Below, one piece after another: positions 26,012 through 34,652 of a DNA stretch of 64,000 nucleotides (its first letter is position 1; each line of letters begins with the position of its first letter). Made by a program: the position numbers and the translations under genes. The DNA lies in NCBI GenBank assembly GCA_964246985.1, contig CAXTSE010000013.1, positions 46,324 to 110,323 of the forward strand. The letters run 5' to 3'. Source of the DNA: CAXTSE01 sp964246985 (GTDB lineage Bacteria; Actinomycetota; Actinomycetes; Actinomycetales; Microbacteriaceae). Under the pieces are notes generated by a model that was not told the DNA's origin, did no database searches, and worked only from the letters and a program-made list of their open reading frames with translations.

Positions 26012-26386
26012 ATGACAGACACCGAGATCGCGACTCCGTCCGCAGCCGAGCTCGAGGCGACGCACGGCGTCGGCCTCAGCGACGTCGCCGCCGACAAGGT
26101 GCGCAGCCTGCTCGAGCAGGAGGGCCGCGACGACCTGCGTCTGCGCGTTGCAGTGCAGCCCGGCGGGTGCTCCGGCCTGATTTACCAGCTGTACTTCGAC
26201 GAGCGTCTCCTCGACGGCGACGCGACGCGCGATTTCAACGGCGTCGAGGTCGTCGTCGACAAGATGAGCGTGCCGTACCTGGAGGGCGCCTCGATCGATT
26301 TCGAGGACACCATTCAGAAGCAGGGTTTCACGATCGACAACCCGAATGCGCAGGGATCGTGCGCGTGCGGTGACTCGTTCCACTAG
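26012..26386 (+). CDS. erpA: A-type Fe-S cluster insertion protein (ErpA-like)
   Basis: HesB/IscA-family carrier of 124 residues that delivers iron-sulfur clusters to apoproteins. The three conserved cysteines are in PGGCSGL and in the C-terminal GSCACGDSF. An N-terminal extension of about 20 residues precedes the core. It lies just upstream of the cytochrome oxidase genes; the Rieske protein and the Fe-S photolyase of this window are possible clients, which is inference. Confidence 0.92.
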   Translation: MTDTEIATPSAAELEATHGVGLSDVAADKVRSLLEQEGRDDLRLRVAVQPGGCSGLIYQLYFDERLLDGDATRDFNGVEVVVDKMSVPYLEGASIDFEDTIQKQGFTIDNPNAQGSCACGDSFH

Positions 26387-26419
26387 GTCTCACCGAGCTC
26401 CGCAACGGGCTCGACACAG

Positions 26420-26446
26420 GGCGTCCGCCGGAAGGCGGGCGCCTTT
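26420..26446 (+). terminator. Intrinsic terminator after erpA
   Basis: GGCGTCCGCC at 26420-26429 pairs with GGCGGGCGCC at 26434-26443 around a GGAA tetraloop, with one G-T pair. It is followed by TTT. It separates erpA from the ctaC promoter. Confidence 0.75.
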
Positions 26447-26495
26447 CGTGGTTGTAGACTCAGAGGGATTCAGCTCGATCTCTGAGAGGCAACCA

Positions 26496-27437
26496 GTGCG
26501 CCAGCAGCGACCTTCGACACGGCAGCGTCCTTCGGCGCGAATGGGCCGTTCCCGCCTTGCTCGCTGGGGTGTCGTGCCCATCGGGGCGGTCGTGATGCTC
26601 GTGCTCGCCGGCTGCACCCAGGCGCAGCTCCAGGGCTTCCTCCCCGGTGACGCCGAGACGACCAATCACACCGGCCGCGTCATCGGGCTGTGGACCACCT
26701 CGTGGATCGTGCTGCTCGCCGTCGGCGTCATCACCTGGGCTCTGATCATCTGGGCCGCAGTCGTCTACCGCCGCCGCAAGGGGCAGACCGGTCTCCCGGT
26801 CCAGCTGCGCTACAACCTGCCGGTCGAGATCTTCTACACGATCGTGCCGCTGATCCTGGTGCTCGGCTTCTTCGCCTTCACGGCGCGTGACCAGGCCGAG
26901 ATCGAGGCGCCCTTCGACGACGGAGCCGATGTCCAGATCCAGGTGTTCGGCAAGCGCTGGGCCTGGGACTTCAACTACGTCACCGACAACACGTACTCCT
27001 CGGGCATCCAGGCTCAGGACCACCTCACGGCGGTCGAGCAGGACACGCTGCCCGTGCTGTACCTGCCGGTCGGCCAGAAGGTCGAGATCGACATCGAATC
27101 CCGCGATGTCGCGCACTCGTTCTGGATCATCGACTTCCTCTACAAGAAGGACATGATCCCTGCCAAGACCAACAAGATGTACTTCATCCCGTTGAAGGAA
27201 GGCACCTACGAGGGGAAGTGCGCCGAGCTCTGCGGCGAGTACCACTCCCTGATGCTGTTCACGGTGAAGGTCGTCTCGGTCGAGGAGTACCAGAACCAGA
27301 TGCAGCTCCTGCGCGACGCCGGCCAGGAGGGCCAGCTCGGCACGGAGTACAACACGAACAGCAACCTGCCCGGCAACGGCAATGACGGCGACGGCAATCC
27401 GCAGGGCATCGAACTGCAGAAACAGGACGCGAAATGA
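26496..27437 (+). CDS. ctaC: Cytochrome c oxidase subunit II
   Basis: Copper A subunit of the aa3-type oxidase, 313 residues. It is a predicted lipoprotein: basic residues, a hydrophobic stretch and the lipobox LAGC with Cys40 as the lipidated residue. Two transmembrane helices follow (about 62-85 and 107-128). The C-terminal cupredoxin domain has the CuA motif CAELCGEYHSLM. The GTG at 26496 has GAGAGG upstream; an ATG at 26541 would also keep the whole signal peptide. A TAGACT hexamer at 26455-26460 is a likely -10. It overlaps ctaD in ATGA. Confidence 0.94.
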   Translation: MRQQRPSTRQRPSARMGRSRLARWGVVPIGAVVMLVLAGCTQAQLQGFLPGDAETTNHTGRVIGLWTTSWIVLLAVGVITWALIIWAAVVYRRRKGQTGLPVQLRYNLPVEIFYTIVPLILVLGFFAFTARDQAEIEAPFDDGADVQIQVFGKRWAWDFNYVTDNTYSSGIQAQDHLTAVEQDTLPVLYLPVGQKVEIDIESRDVAHSFWIIDFLYKKDMIPAKTNKMYFIPLKEGTYEGKCAELCGEYHSLMLFTVKVVSVEEYQNQMQLLRDAGQEGQLGTEYNTNSNLPGNGNDGDGNPQGIELQKQDAK

Positions 27438-29161
27438 CGACCACAGCAGCCAACCCGCAGACCTCGACGACGTACGGCACGCCGCGGGTCGAGCGCAAGG
27501 GCAACGTCATCGTCAAGTGGATCACCACCACTGACCACAAGACGATCGGGTACCTGTACCTGATCACCTCGTTCATCTACTTCTGCATCGGCGGCGTGCT
27601 CGCGCTCGTCATCCGCGCCCAGCTGTTCGAGCCCGGATCGCGCCTCGTCGCCACCGGCGAGCAGTACAACCAGCTCTTCACCATGCACGGCACGATCATG
27701 CTGCTCATGTTCGCGACACCGCTCTTCGCCGGATTCGCGAATGCGATCATGCCCTTGCAGATCGGGGCGCCCGATGTGGCGTTCCCACGGCTGAACGCCT
27801 TCGCCTACTGGCTGTTCAGCTTCGGCTCGCTGATCGCGGTCGCCGGGTTCGTCACTCCGCAGGGTGCGGCCTCGTTCGGCTGGACCGCCTACGCGCCGCT
27901 GTCGTCGACCACCTTCACGCCGGGTCTCGGCGGCAACCTGTGGGTGTTCGGTCTGGCCATGAGCGGGTTCGGCACCATCCTCGGTGCCGTCAACTTCGTG
28001 ACGACCATCATCACGATGCGCGCCCCCGGCATGACCATGTTCCGCATGCCGATCTTCACCTGGAACATCCTGGTGACATCGATCCTCGTGTTGCTCGCGT
28101 TCCCGGTGCTCGCCGCTGGACTGTTCGCGCTGGGCGCCGACCGCGTCTTCGGGGCGCATCTGCTCGATCCGGCCAACGGCGGGACGATCCTGTGGCAGCA
28201 CCTGTTCTGGTTCTTCGGACACCCCGAGGTCTACATCATCGCCCTGCCGTTCTTCGGCATCATCAGCGAGGTGCTCCCGGTCTTCAGCCGCAAGCCGATC
28301 TTCGGCTACAAGACGCTGATCTACGCGACCATCGCGATCGCGGCCCTGTCGGTCACCGTGTGGGCGCACCACATGTACGTCACGGGCTCTGTGCTGCTGC
28401 CGTTCTTCGCACTGCTCACGATGCTGATCGCCGTGCCGACGGGCGTGAAGATCTTCAACTGGGTGGGAACGATGTGGCGGGGGTCCGTCACCTTCGAGAC
28501 GCCGATGATCTGGGCGATCGGCTTCCTCATCACCTTCACATTCGGCGGCCTGACCGGCGTGATCCTCGCGTCGCCCCCGCTCGACTTCCACGTCTCCGAC
28601 AGCTACTTCGTCGTCGCGCACTTCCACTACGTGGTCTTCGGCACGGTCGTGTTCGCCATGTTCAGCGGGTTCTACTTCTGGTGGCCCAAGTGGACCGGCA
28701 AGATGCTCAACGAGCGGCTGGGCAAGGTGCACTTCTGGTCGCTGTTCATCGGCTTCCACATGACGTTCCTGATCCAGCACTGGATCGGCGTCGTCGGCAT
28801 GCCCCGCCGGTACTGGAGCTACCTCCCAGAGGACGGCGTGACCTGGATGAATCAGCTGTCGACGGTCGGGGCCATGATCCTCGGTGCCTCGCTCATCCCG
28901 TTCTTCCTCAACGTGTGGATCACGGCCCGTCGCGGCACGAAGGTCACCGTGGACGACCCGTGGGGCAACGCCCGGTCGCTCGAGTGGGCGACGTCGTCCC
29001 CGCCGCCGCGCCACAACTTCACATCGATCCCGCGCATCCGCTCGGAGTCGCCGGCGTTCGACCTGCACCACCCCGAGGCTGGTGCCCAGGTCGGAGTCGG
29101 ACCGCTCAAGGATGCGCCCGAGCGCCCCGTCGTCGATCTCGCCGACGGAGAGGTCAAGTAA
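27434..29161 (+). CDS. ctaD: Cytochrome c oxidase subunit I
   Basis: Haem-copper catalytic subunit of the aa3 oxidase, 575 residues, twelve predicted helices. The haem ligand region TMHGTIM, the CuB/haem region HLFWFFGHPEVYI, the HHMYVTG pair of CuB histidines and the later haem-a/a3 ligand motif VVAHFHYVVFG are all intact. The ATG overlaps the ctaC stop by 4 nt. A 70-residue hydrophilic C-terminal tail ends the protein. Together with CtaC, CtaE and CtaF it forms the terminal part of the bcc-aa3 supercomplex. Confidence 0.97.
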   Translation: MTTTAANPQTSTTYGTPRVERKGNVIVKWITTTDHKTIGYLYLITSFIYFCIGGVLALVIRAQLFEPGSRLVATGEQYNQLFTMHGTIMLLMFATPLFAGFANAIMPLQIGAPDVAFPRLNAFAYWLFSFGSLIAVAGFVTPQGAASFGWTAYAPLSSTTFTPGLGGNLWVFGLAMSGFGTILGAVNFVTTIITMRAPGMTMFRMPIFTWNILVTSILVLLAFPVLAAGLFALGADRVFGAHLLDPANGGTILWQHLFWFFGHPEVYIIALPFFGIISEVLPVFSRKPIFGYKTLIYATIAIAALSVTVWAHHMYVTGSVLLPFFALLTMLIAVPTGVKIFNWVGTMWRGSVTFETPMIWAIGFLITFTFGGLTGVILASPPLDFHVSDSYFVVAHFHYVVFGTVVFAMFSGFYFWWPKWTGKMLNERLGKVHFWSLFIGFHMTFLIQHWIGVVGMPRRYWSYLPEDGVTWMNQLSTVGAMILGASLIPFFLNVWITARRGTKVTVDDPWGNARSLEWATSSPPPRHNFTSIPRIRSESPAFDLHHPEAGAQVGVGPLKDAPERPVVDLADGEVK

Positions 29162-29164
29162 GCC

Positions 29165-29614
29165 ATGCGCGTCAACGTCAACCTCTTCACCATCCTCGCG
29201 GTCTTCTTCGCCCTCGCGGCCGTCGCGTACACGGTGTGGTCCTACCTCGACTACAGCAACGCCCCGCAGAGCGAGCTCAAGGGCGAACAGGGCATCGAGT
29301 GGGTCGGAACGGTCGGCATCGCCCTCTCGGCCGTACTCTCCGGGTTCCTGGCCTTCTACCTGAGGATCGCTAACCGCGGCATCGGCGGCGAGCTGCCCGA
29401 GGACCGCCTCGACGCGGTCATCGACGACGGAGACCCCGAGATCGGCCACTTCAGCCCGTGGAGCTGGTACCCGTTCATCCTCGGCATCGGCGTCGCGGTG
29501 ACCTTCCTCGGTCTCGCCGTCGGCGTCTGGATCTCGCTCATCGGCGCCCCGATCGCCATCATCGGCCTCATCGGCTGGTACTACGAGTACTACCGCGGCA
29601 ACTTCGCCCGCTGA
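29165..29614 (+). CDS. ctaF: Cytochrome c oxidase subunit 4 (actinobacterial CtaF)
   Basis: A 149-residue membrane subunit found only in actinobacterial aa3 oxidases. Four hydrophobic helices are visible: near the N-terminus, at about 39-58, and a pair at the C-terminus (GIGVAVTFLGLAVGVWISL and GAPIAIIGLIGWYY). It starts 3 bases after ctaD, with an AAG-rich weak ribosome site, and is clearly part of the same transcription unit. Confidence 0.92.
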   Translation: MRVNVNLFTILAVFFALAAVAYTVWSYLDYSNAPQSELKGEQGIEWVGTVGIALSAVLSGFLAFYLRIANRGIGGELPEDRLDAVIDDGDPEIGHFSPWSWYPFILGIGVAVTFLGLAVGVWISLIGAPIAIIGLIGWYYEYYRGNFAR

Positions 29615-29615
29615 C

Positions 29616-30044
29616 ATGGCCGGCATCATCCGCGAGGCCCGCGCAGGCGACGAAGAGGGGCTGTACGCCCTGGTCGCCCAGCTCGGGCATGCCATCCCAC
29701 TCGACCGCGTCGCGTACGACGCCACGATCGCGTCCTACCTGGCCGACGAACATCCCAGCGTCGTGCTCCTGGTGGTCGATGACGGCGGGTCTCTTCAGGG
29801 CTACGCGCTGACCACGATCGTGCCCCTGCTGTCGACGAACGGACCCTCCGCGCAGCTGCAGGAGATCGTGGTGGACGCGGACGCACGAGGGCACGACTAC
29901 GGCACGCTCCTCGTGCGTGCTGTCGAGGCTGAGTGCGAGCGCCGTGGAGTCACGCAGCTCACGGTGGCGAGCCGTCGCGCAGGCGGCTTCTACGACCGGC
30001 TCGGCTTCCACGAGAGCGCCGAGTACATGCGCCGCCTCTTCTGA
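29616..30044 (+). CDS. GNAT-family N-acetyltransferase
   Basis: A 142-residue acyl-CoA-dependent acetyltransferase. The acetyl-CoA loop region EIVVDADARGHDYGTLLVRAVE is split by the usual Rx2GxG/A-like turn (ARGHDYG), and the family's C-terminal AGGFYDRLGFHESAEYM is present. The substrate is unknown. The ATG is one base after the ctaF stop, so it is translated with the oxidase genes although no role in respiration is known. Confidence 0.85.
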   Translation: MAGIIREARAGDEEGLYALVAQLGHAIPLDRVAYDATIASYLADEHPSVVLLVVDDGGSLQGYALTTIVPLLSTNGPSAQLQEIVVDADARGHDYGTLLVRAVEAECERRGVTQLTVASRRAGGFYDRLGFHESAEYMRRLF

Positions 30045-30204
30045 GACCGAGGCTCCCGCGCCGGTCGTAACCGGTACTCGCTGCTCTCGGGTGACCGGTT
30101 CTGCACGCCAGGGTCTGCGTTCATGCACACAGCTGGTCATTCGGCGGCACCACACGACGCGGCGCCGGTGCGTCCCGTCACAGGAGCCCGCAGCGTCGCT
30201 GCGT

Positions 30205-30283
30205 CGTTCTGCAGGAGTAGCCACCTCGAGTCACAGGTCGTCCGTGCCGCTGATCCTGCAGAACGGGCGACTCCTGCAGAACG
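30205..30283. repeat. Inverted repeat around TTCTGCAGGAGT
   Basis: CGTTCTGCAGGAGT at 30205-30218 is the exact reverse complement of 30270-30283. A third, shorter copy of the second arm (CCTGCAGAACG) sits between them at about 30255-30265. The two arms are 51 nt apart. Confidence 0.65.
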
Positions 30284-30348
30284 CGACGACGCGCGGGGTG
30301 TGGCTCTCCTCATCCCGGTGACAGGACGAGCACACGCACCGCAGACGA

Positions 30349-30387
30349 CGATGGCGCGACACCCCCCGGAGGGATGCCGCGCCATCG
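30349..30387. terminator. Hairpin terminator downstream of qcrB
   Basis: CGATGGCGCG at 30349-30358 pairs perfectly with 30378-30387. The 19-nt loop contains a further C-run/G-run pairing. It lies 12 nt beyond the qcrB stop and would serve the minus-strand operon, and possibly also plus-strand transcripts from the ctaC side. Confidence 0.65.
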
Positions 30388-30399
30388 TTCGTGTGCTGA

Positions 30400-32061
30400 C
30401 TAGTGGCGGTCGCCGTGTGCGGCCTCGAGCTCGCCGCGCGAGACGGGCTCGATGCGGTCCTCAAAGAACCAGCCGGACAGGCGGGACCGGACGCGCTGCC
30501 GCGTCGTGATCTTGCCCTGCTCGTTGGGACGGAGCATCAGCGGCTTGTAGTCGTCGAAGTCCAGCAGACGCCAGCGCTCGTAGTCGGACAACTGCTCGTG
30601 CACCTCGACGTACTCGCCGCCGGGGAGTCGCACGATGCGACCCGACTCGAAGCCGTGGAGGGCGATCTCGCGATCCTTCTTCTGCAGGGCCAGGCAGATC
30701 CGCTTCGTGGCGAAGAACGCGACGACCGGCCCGATGAAGAGCAGAGCCTGGATCGTGTGGATGACGCCCTCGATCGACAGCCGGAAGTGCGTGGCGATCA
30801 GATCGGAGCTGGCCGCTGACCAGAGGACCGCGTAGAACGTCACTCCGGCTGCGCCGATGGCGGTGCGGGTCGGCGCGTTGCGCGGGCGGTCGGCGATGTG
30901 GTGCTCGCGCTTGTCACCGGTGATCCACGCCTCGACGAAGGGGTAGATCGCGACGAGAAGCAGGAACACGACCAGCACCAGGATCGGAGCCAGGATGTTG
31001 AGCGACAGCGTGTAGCCGCCCAGCTCGATCTCCCAGCCCGGCGGGACGAGTCGCAGGGCGCCGTCGGCGAAGCCGATGTACCAGTCGGGCTGGGTGCCCG
31101 CCGACACGGGGGAGGGGTCGTAGGGCCCGTAGGTCCAGACCGGGTTGATCGTCACCAGGGAGGCCGTCAGCATGATCACGCCGAAGATGATGAAGAAGAA
31201 GCCACCCGCCTTGGCGGCGAAGACCGGCATGATCGGCACACCGACGACGTTGTCGTTGGTGCGACCGGGGCCGGCGAACTGGGTGTGCTTGTTCACGATC
31301 AGCAGCAGCATGTGCACGCCGAGTGCCGCCACGAGGATCGCGGGCAGCAGCAGGATGTGGAGGCTGTAGAACATGCCGACCACCGAGGTGCCGGGGAACT
31401 CCCCGCCGAACAGCAGGTACGAGATCCACGATCCGATGATCGGGACGCCCTTCACCATGCCGTCGATGATGCGGAGGCCGTTGCCCGAGAGCAGGTCGTC
31501 GGGGAGCGAGTAGCCGGTGAAGCCCTCGGCCATCGCGAGGACGAACAGCACGAAGCCGATCATCCAGTTGATCTCGCGGGGCTTGCGGAAGGCTCCGGTA
31601 AAGAAGATGCGGAGCATGTGCAGGCCGATGGAGGCGATGAAGAGCAGCGCCGCCCAGTGGTGCACCTGGCGCATGAGGAGGCCGCCGCGCACGTCGAAGC
31701 TGATGTCGAGAGTGGAGGCCATGGCCGCCGACATCTCGATGCCCTTGAGTGGGGCGTACGAGCCGTCGTACGTGACCTCGACCATGGACGCCTGGAAGAA
31801 GAACGTCAGGAACGAGCCGGACAGCAGGATGACGATGAAGCTGTAGAGCGCGACCTCACCGAGCATGAACGACCAGTGGTCGGGGAAGATCTTGCGACCC
31901 AGCTCCTTGACGAGGCCTGAGATGCTCGTGCGCTCGTCGACGTAGTTCGCCGCCCAGTGGGTGAACTTCATGCCATTGCCGAGCGGCGCACGCTCCTCGT
32001 CCGAGGTCGTGATGTGGGTGGGACCCTCATCGGTGCGGGGCTTTGTGGCTTCGACGGTCAC
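30400..32061 (-). CDS. qcrB: Cytochrome bc1 complex cytochrome b, QcrB
   Basis: Quinol-oxidising cytochrome b of the bcc complex, 553 residues. It has the long cytochrome-b-type N-terminal half plus an actinobacterial C-terminal extension of about 120 residues. Haem-binding motifs RQVHHWAALLF and FYSLHILLLPA are visible; GFTGYSLPDDLLSG is the family Qo-region loop. The GTG start overlaps the qcrA stop by 4 nt. The hydrophilic C-terminus ends at the operon terminator. Confidence 0.96.
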   Translation of the reverse strand: MTVEATKPRTDEGPTHITTSDEERAPLGNGMKFTHWAANYVDERTSISGLVKELGRKIFPDHWSFMLGEVALYSFIVILLSGSFLTFFFQASMVEVTYDGSYAPLKGIEMSAAMASTLDISFDVRGGLLMRQVHHWAALLFIASIGLHMLRIFFTGAFRKPREINWMIGFVLFVLAMAEGFTGYSLPDDLLSGNGLRIIDGMVKGVPIIGSWISYLLFGGEFPGTSVVGMFYSLHILLLPAILVAALGVHMLLLIVNKHTQFAGPGRTNDNVVGVPIMPVFAAKAGGFFFIIFGVIMLTASLVTINPVWTYGPYDPSPVSAGTQPDWYIGFADGALRLVPPGWEIELGGYTLSLNILAPILVLVVFLLLVAIYPFVEAWITGDKREHHIADRPRNAPTRTAIGAAGVTFYAVLWSAASSDLIATHFRLSIEGVIHTIQALLFIGPVVAFFATKRICLALQKKDREIALHGFESGRIVRLPGGEYVEVHEQLSDYERWRLLDFDDYKPLMLRPNEQGKITTRQRVRSRLSGWFFEDRIEPVSRGELEAAHGDRH

Positions 32062-33116
32062 AGCTTGCGCTCCCAGAAGCTAGGGCCGACCGGCTCCGTG
32101 AAGCCGCTGCGGGCTATGAGATAGCCCTCACTGTCGACGGTGATGGGCAGCTGCGGCAGCGGACGCTTGGCGGGGCCGAAGATGACGGCTGCCTCACGGG
32201 TGATGTCGAACTGCGATTGATGGCACGGGCACAGCAGATGGTGCGTCTGCTGCTCGTAAAGCGCGACCGGACACCCGACGTGGGTGCAGATCTTGGAATA
32301 TGCAACGATCCCATTGTACGCCCAGTCCTCGCGTCCCGCCGAGGGATTCAGGTCTTGGGGATCGAGTCGCATGAGCAGGACGGCGGCCTTCGCCTTCTCC
32401 TCGAGCGGGTGCTCCGAATCCTCGAGACCCTCGGGGATCACATGGAACACCGAGCCGAGCGTCACGTCGGCCGCGCGGATCGGGGTGCCGTCGGGGTCGC
32501 GGGTGAGGCGCATGTCCTTGTCCCACATGGTCTGCCGGAGCTGCTCGGACGGATCGGCCGCCGGCGCGAGGTCGCGGAACAGCACGATCGCGGGCAGCGG
32601 CGTCACGACGAGCGCGCCGATGAGGGTGTTGCGGATCAGCTTGCGCCGCGAGAAGCCGGACTCCTTGTTGCCGAGGTCGAACACCTCGATGGCCTTCGCG
32701 CGCGTCGTCTCGCTGCCGCGCGTGCCGTGCCGCATCTCGACGAGGTCGTGGCCGTCCATGAGGGACTTCGACCAGTGCACGGCGCCGAAGCCGATGCCGA
32801 AGAGCCCGAGCGTGATGCCGAGACCGAGGAAGAGCGTGTTGAGGCGCACCGAGTTCGGGTCGCCCTCGACGATCGGGAAGACGATGTAGGCCACGATCGC
32901 GAAGATGCTGCCCGCGATGGACGCGATGAACATCCACGCGACGCGGCGCTCGTTCTGCTTCGCCTTGACCGGATCGCTGTCGGAGACGCGCGGGCGGAAG
33001 GGCTCGAAGCCCGGGTTCTCCAGCTTGTCGGATGCCACGACCGCGGTGCCGGGCGAGTCCCGCACCTCGAGCTTCTCGACGGCGGTGCCGGTGTCGGCGC
33101 TGCCCTGCTGTGCCAT
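32058..33116 (-). CDS. qcrA: Rieske iron-sulfur subunit QcrA
   Basis: Rieske protein of the bcc complex, 352 residues. Unlike mitochondrial Rieske proteins it has three N-terminal hydrophobic segments (about 57-78, 88-112 and 172-192). The cluster ligands are in CTHVGCPV and CPCHQSQFD near the C-terminus. The ATG at 33116 has a GAGAGGAA ribosome site; the frame is open further upstream only across qcrC. It sits between qcrC and qcrB. Confidence 0.95.
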   Translation of the reverse strand: MAQQGSADTGTAVEKLEVRDSPGTAVVASDKLENPGFEPFRPRVSDSDPVKAKQNERRVAWMFIASIAGSIFAIVAYIVFPIVEGDPNSVRLNTLFLGLGITLGLFGIGFGAVHWSKSLMDGHDLVEMRHGTRGSETTRAKAIEVFDLGNKESGFSRRKLIRNTLIGALVVTPLPAIVLFRDLAPAADPSEQLRQTMWDKDMRLTRDPDGTPIRAADVTLGSVFHVIPEGLEDSEHPLEEKAKAAVLLMRLDPQDLNPSAGREDWAYNGIVAYSKICTHVGCPVALYEQQTHHLLCPCHQSQFDITREAAVIFGPAKRPLPQLPITVDSEGYLIARSGFTEPVGPSFWERKL

Positions 33117-33145
33117 TGCGTTCCTCTCGACGTGCTGCGCGTGCG

Positions 33146-33949
33146 CTAGTTGGATTTGGCCGTCAGCCACACGGTGATGGCGACGATCGATCCGAGCGCG
33201 AAGATCCAGACGAAGAGGCCCTCCGAGACGGGGCCGAGGGCTCCGAGCTCGAACCCGCCGGGCGACGGGTTCTCTTCGAGGTAGGTCAGGTAGGTGATGA
33301 TGTCGGCCTTGTCCTCGGGGGTGAGGTTCAGGTCGTTGAAGACGGGCATGTTCTGCGGGCCGGTGACCATCGCCTCGTAGACGTGGACGGACGTGACGCC
33401 CTCGAGCGCCGGTGCGTACTTGCCCTCCGTGAGGGCACCGCCGGCTCCGGCGACGTTGTGGCACATGGCGCAGTTCACGCGGAAGAGCTCGGCGCCGTTG
33501 GCCACGTCGCCGTCGGACTGCAGGTACTCATCGGCCGGGATGGCCGGGCCGGGGGCGAGGGTGGCGATGTAGGTCGCCATCGCCTTGACCTGCTCGTCGG
33601 TGAACTGCACCGGCTTCTTCTCGATCTGGGGACCGTTCTGGGCGGCGGGCATGCGGCCCGTCCCCACCTGGAAGTCGACGGACGCGGCACCCACGCCGAT
33701 GAGCGACGGACCGGCGTTCGTGCCCTGGGCATTGAGGCCGTGGCAGCTGGCGCAGTTGGAGGTGAAGAGCTTCTGGCCCTCGTCGGCCATCGCTGTGACG
33801 GCTGCTCCGGTGTCGGCGGATGCGCTGGCCGTGAAGAGCGCGTAGCTGCCGCCGGTGGCGAGCAGGCCGACGATCAGCAGGACAGCGGATGCGAACGGGG
33901 AGCGCCTGCCTGTCGCGCGCCGGCGGCGTGGTGCGGGTGTGGAAGCCAT
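33146..33949 (-). CDS. qcrC: Di-haem cytochrome c subunit QcrC
   Basis: Membrane-anchored cytochrome cc of 267 residues. It replaces both cytochrome c1 and soluble cytochrome c in actinobacteria. A basic N-terminus and one helix (about 19-43) precede two c-type domains with CASCH at residues 66-70 and CAMCH at 160-164. A C-terminal transmembrane helix ends the protein. The two haems pass electrons straight from the Rieske protein to CuA of CtaC. Confidence 0.96.
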   Translation of the reverse strand: MASTPAPRRRRATGRRSPFASAVLLIVGLLATGGSYALFTASASADTGAAVTAMADEGQKLFTSNCASCHGLNAQGTNAGPSLIGVGAASVDFQVGTGRMPAAQNGPQIEKKPVQFTDEQVKAMATYIATLAPGPAIPADEYLQSDGDVANGAELFRVNCAMCHNVAGAGGALTEGKYAPALEGVTSVHVYEAMVTGPQNMPVFNDLNLTPEDKADIITYLTYLEENPSPGGFELGALGPVSEGLFVWIFALGSIVAITVWLTAKSN

Positions 33950-33976
33950 GAGCGAGGTGTGATCCGTCCGGTGGGT

Positions 33977-34609
33977 CTATTTGAGGATGTAGATGACGAT
34001 GAACAGTCCGATCCAGACCACATCGACGAAGTGCCAGTAGTAGGACACGACGATCGCGGTCGTCGCCTCCTTGTGGGTGAAGTTCTTGACCGCGAAGACC
34101 CGGCCGAGCACCATGAGGAAGGCGATCAGACCGCCCGTGACGTGCAGGGCGTGGAAGCCTGTCGTGAGGTAGAAGGCGGATCCGTACGAGTCGGACGTCA
34201 TGCCGACGTTCTCGCTGACCAGCGTCGCGTACTCGAAGACCTGCCCGACGACGAAGACGGCGCCCATGGAGAAGGTGAGGTAGAACCACTCGACCATGCC
34301 CCACTTGCTGATCTGGTACAGCTTGCCGGTGCGGCGGGACTGGAGCCGCTCTGCGGCGAAGACGCCCATCTGACAGGTCACGGACGAGAGCACGAGGATG
34401 ATCGTGTTGGTCAGCGCGTAGGGCACGTTGAGCTTCTCGGTCTGCTCGAGCCAGAGACCGCTCGAGGTGGACCGCAGGGTGAAGTAGATCGCGAACAGGC
34501 CGGCGAAGAACATCACCTCGCTGCCGAGCCAGACGATGACGCCGACTTGCGTCACATTCGGCCGGTTGAGAACCGGTCGGGTGGAGGGCGAGATCGTCGT
34601 GGTGGTCAC
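33977..34609 (-). CDS. ctaE: Cytochrome c oxidase subunit III
   Basis: Seven-helix-type subunit of the aa3 oxidase reduced to five clear segments, 210 residues. Family motifs are WLGSEVMFFAGLF in the first helix, TTGFHALHVTGG and YWHFVDVVWIGLF at the end. The GTG at 34609 was chosen because a CATAAT hexamer ends 6 nt upstream and the residues before it are unlike CtaE. It is first gene of the ctaE-qcrC-qcrA-qcrB unit, and so is separated from ctaC-ctaD-ctaF but faces them across the repeat-rich gap. Confidence 0.95.
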   Translation of the reverse strand: MTTTTISPSTRPVLNRPNVTQVGVIVWLGSEVMFFAGLFAIYFTLRSTSSGLWLEQTEKLNVPYALTNTIILVLSSVTCQMGVFAAERLQSRRTGKLYQISKWGMVEWFYLTFSMGAVFVVGQVFEYATLVSENVGMTSDSYGSAFYLTTGFHALHVTGGLIAFLMVLGRVFAVKNFTHKEATTAIVVSYYWHFVDVVWIGLFIVIYILK

Positions 34610-34615
34610 TCTTCT

Positions 34616-34621
34616 ATTATG
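34616..34621 (-). promoter_or_regulatory. -10 hexamer (CATAAT) for the ctaE-qcrCAB operon
   Basis: On the minus strand CATAAT precedes the ctaE GTG by 6 nt. It stands back to back with the trpD -10 hexamer, 18 bp away, in a 43-bp divergent region. Confidence 0.5.
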
Positions 34622-34639
34622 CCCGTTATCTGCGGTAGG

Positions 34640-34645
34640 TACGAT
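34640..34645 (+). promoter_or_regulatory. -10 hexamer (TACGAT) for trpD
   Basis: TACGAT lies 7 nt before the trpD ATG, with no ribosome-binding sequence in the interval, which fits leaderless initiation. Confidence 0.5.
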
Positions 34646-34652
34646 CGACGCC

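Larger units (their letters stand above)
30045..30399. other. 355-bp non-coding gap with inverted repeats
   Basis: No gene with normal coding character is seen between the acetyltransferase and qcrB, which converge here. The stretch holds three copies of a CCTGCAGAACG motif, two direct and one inverted, several GGTGAC/GTCACAGG segments and, next to qcrB, a clear hairpin. It may be a decayed or non-autonomous palindromic repeat element. Confidence 0.5.

Noticed and set aside
26496..26540. Choosing the later ATG (26541) as the ctaC start
   Set aside because: The GTG at 26496 has a better ribosome site; both keep the lipobox, so this remains an open alternative rather than an error.
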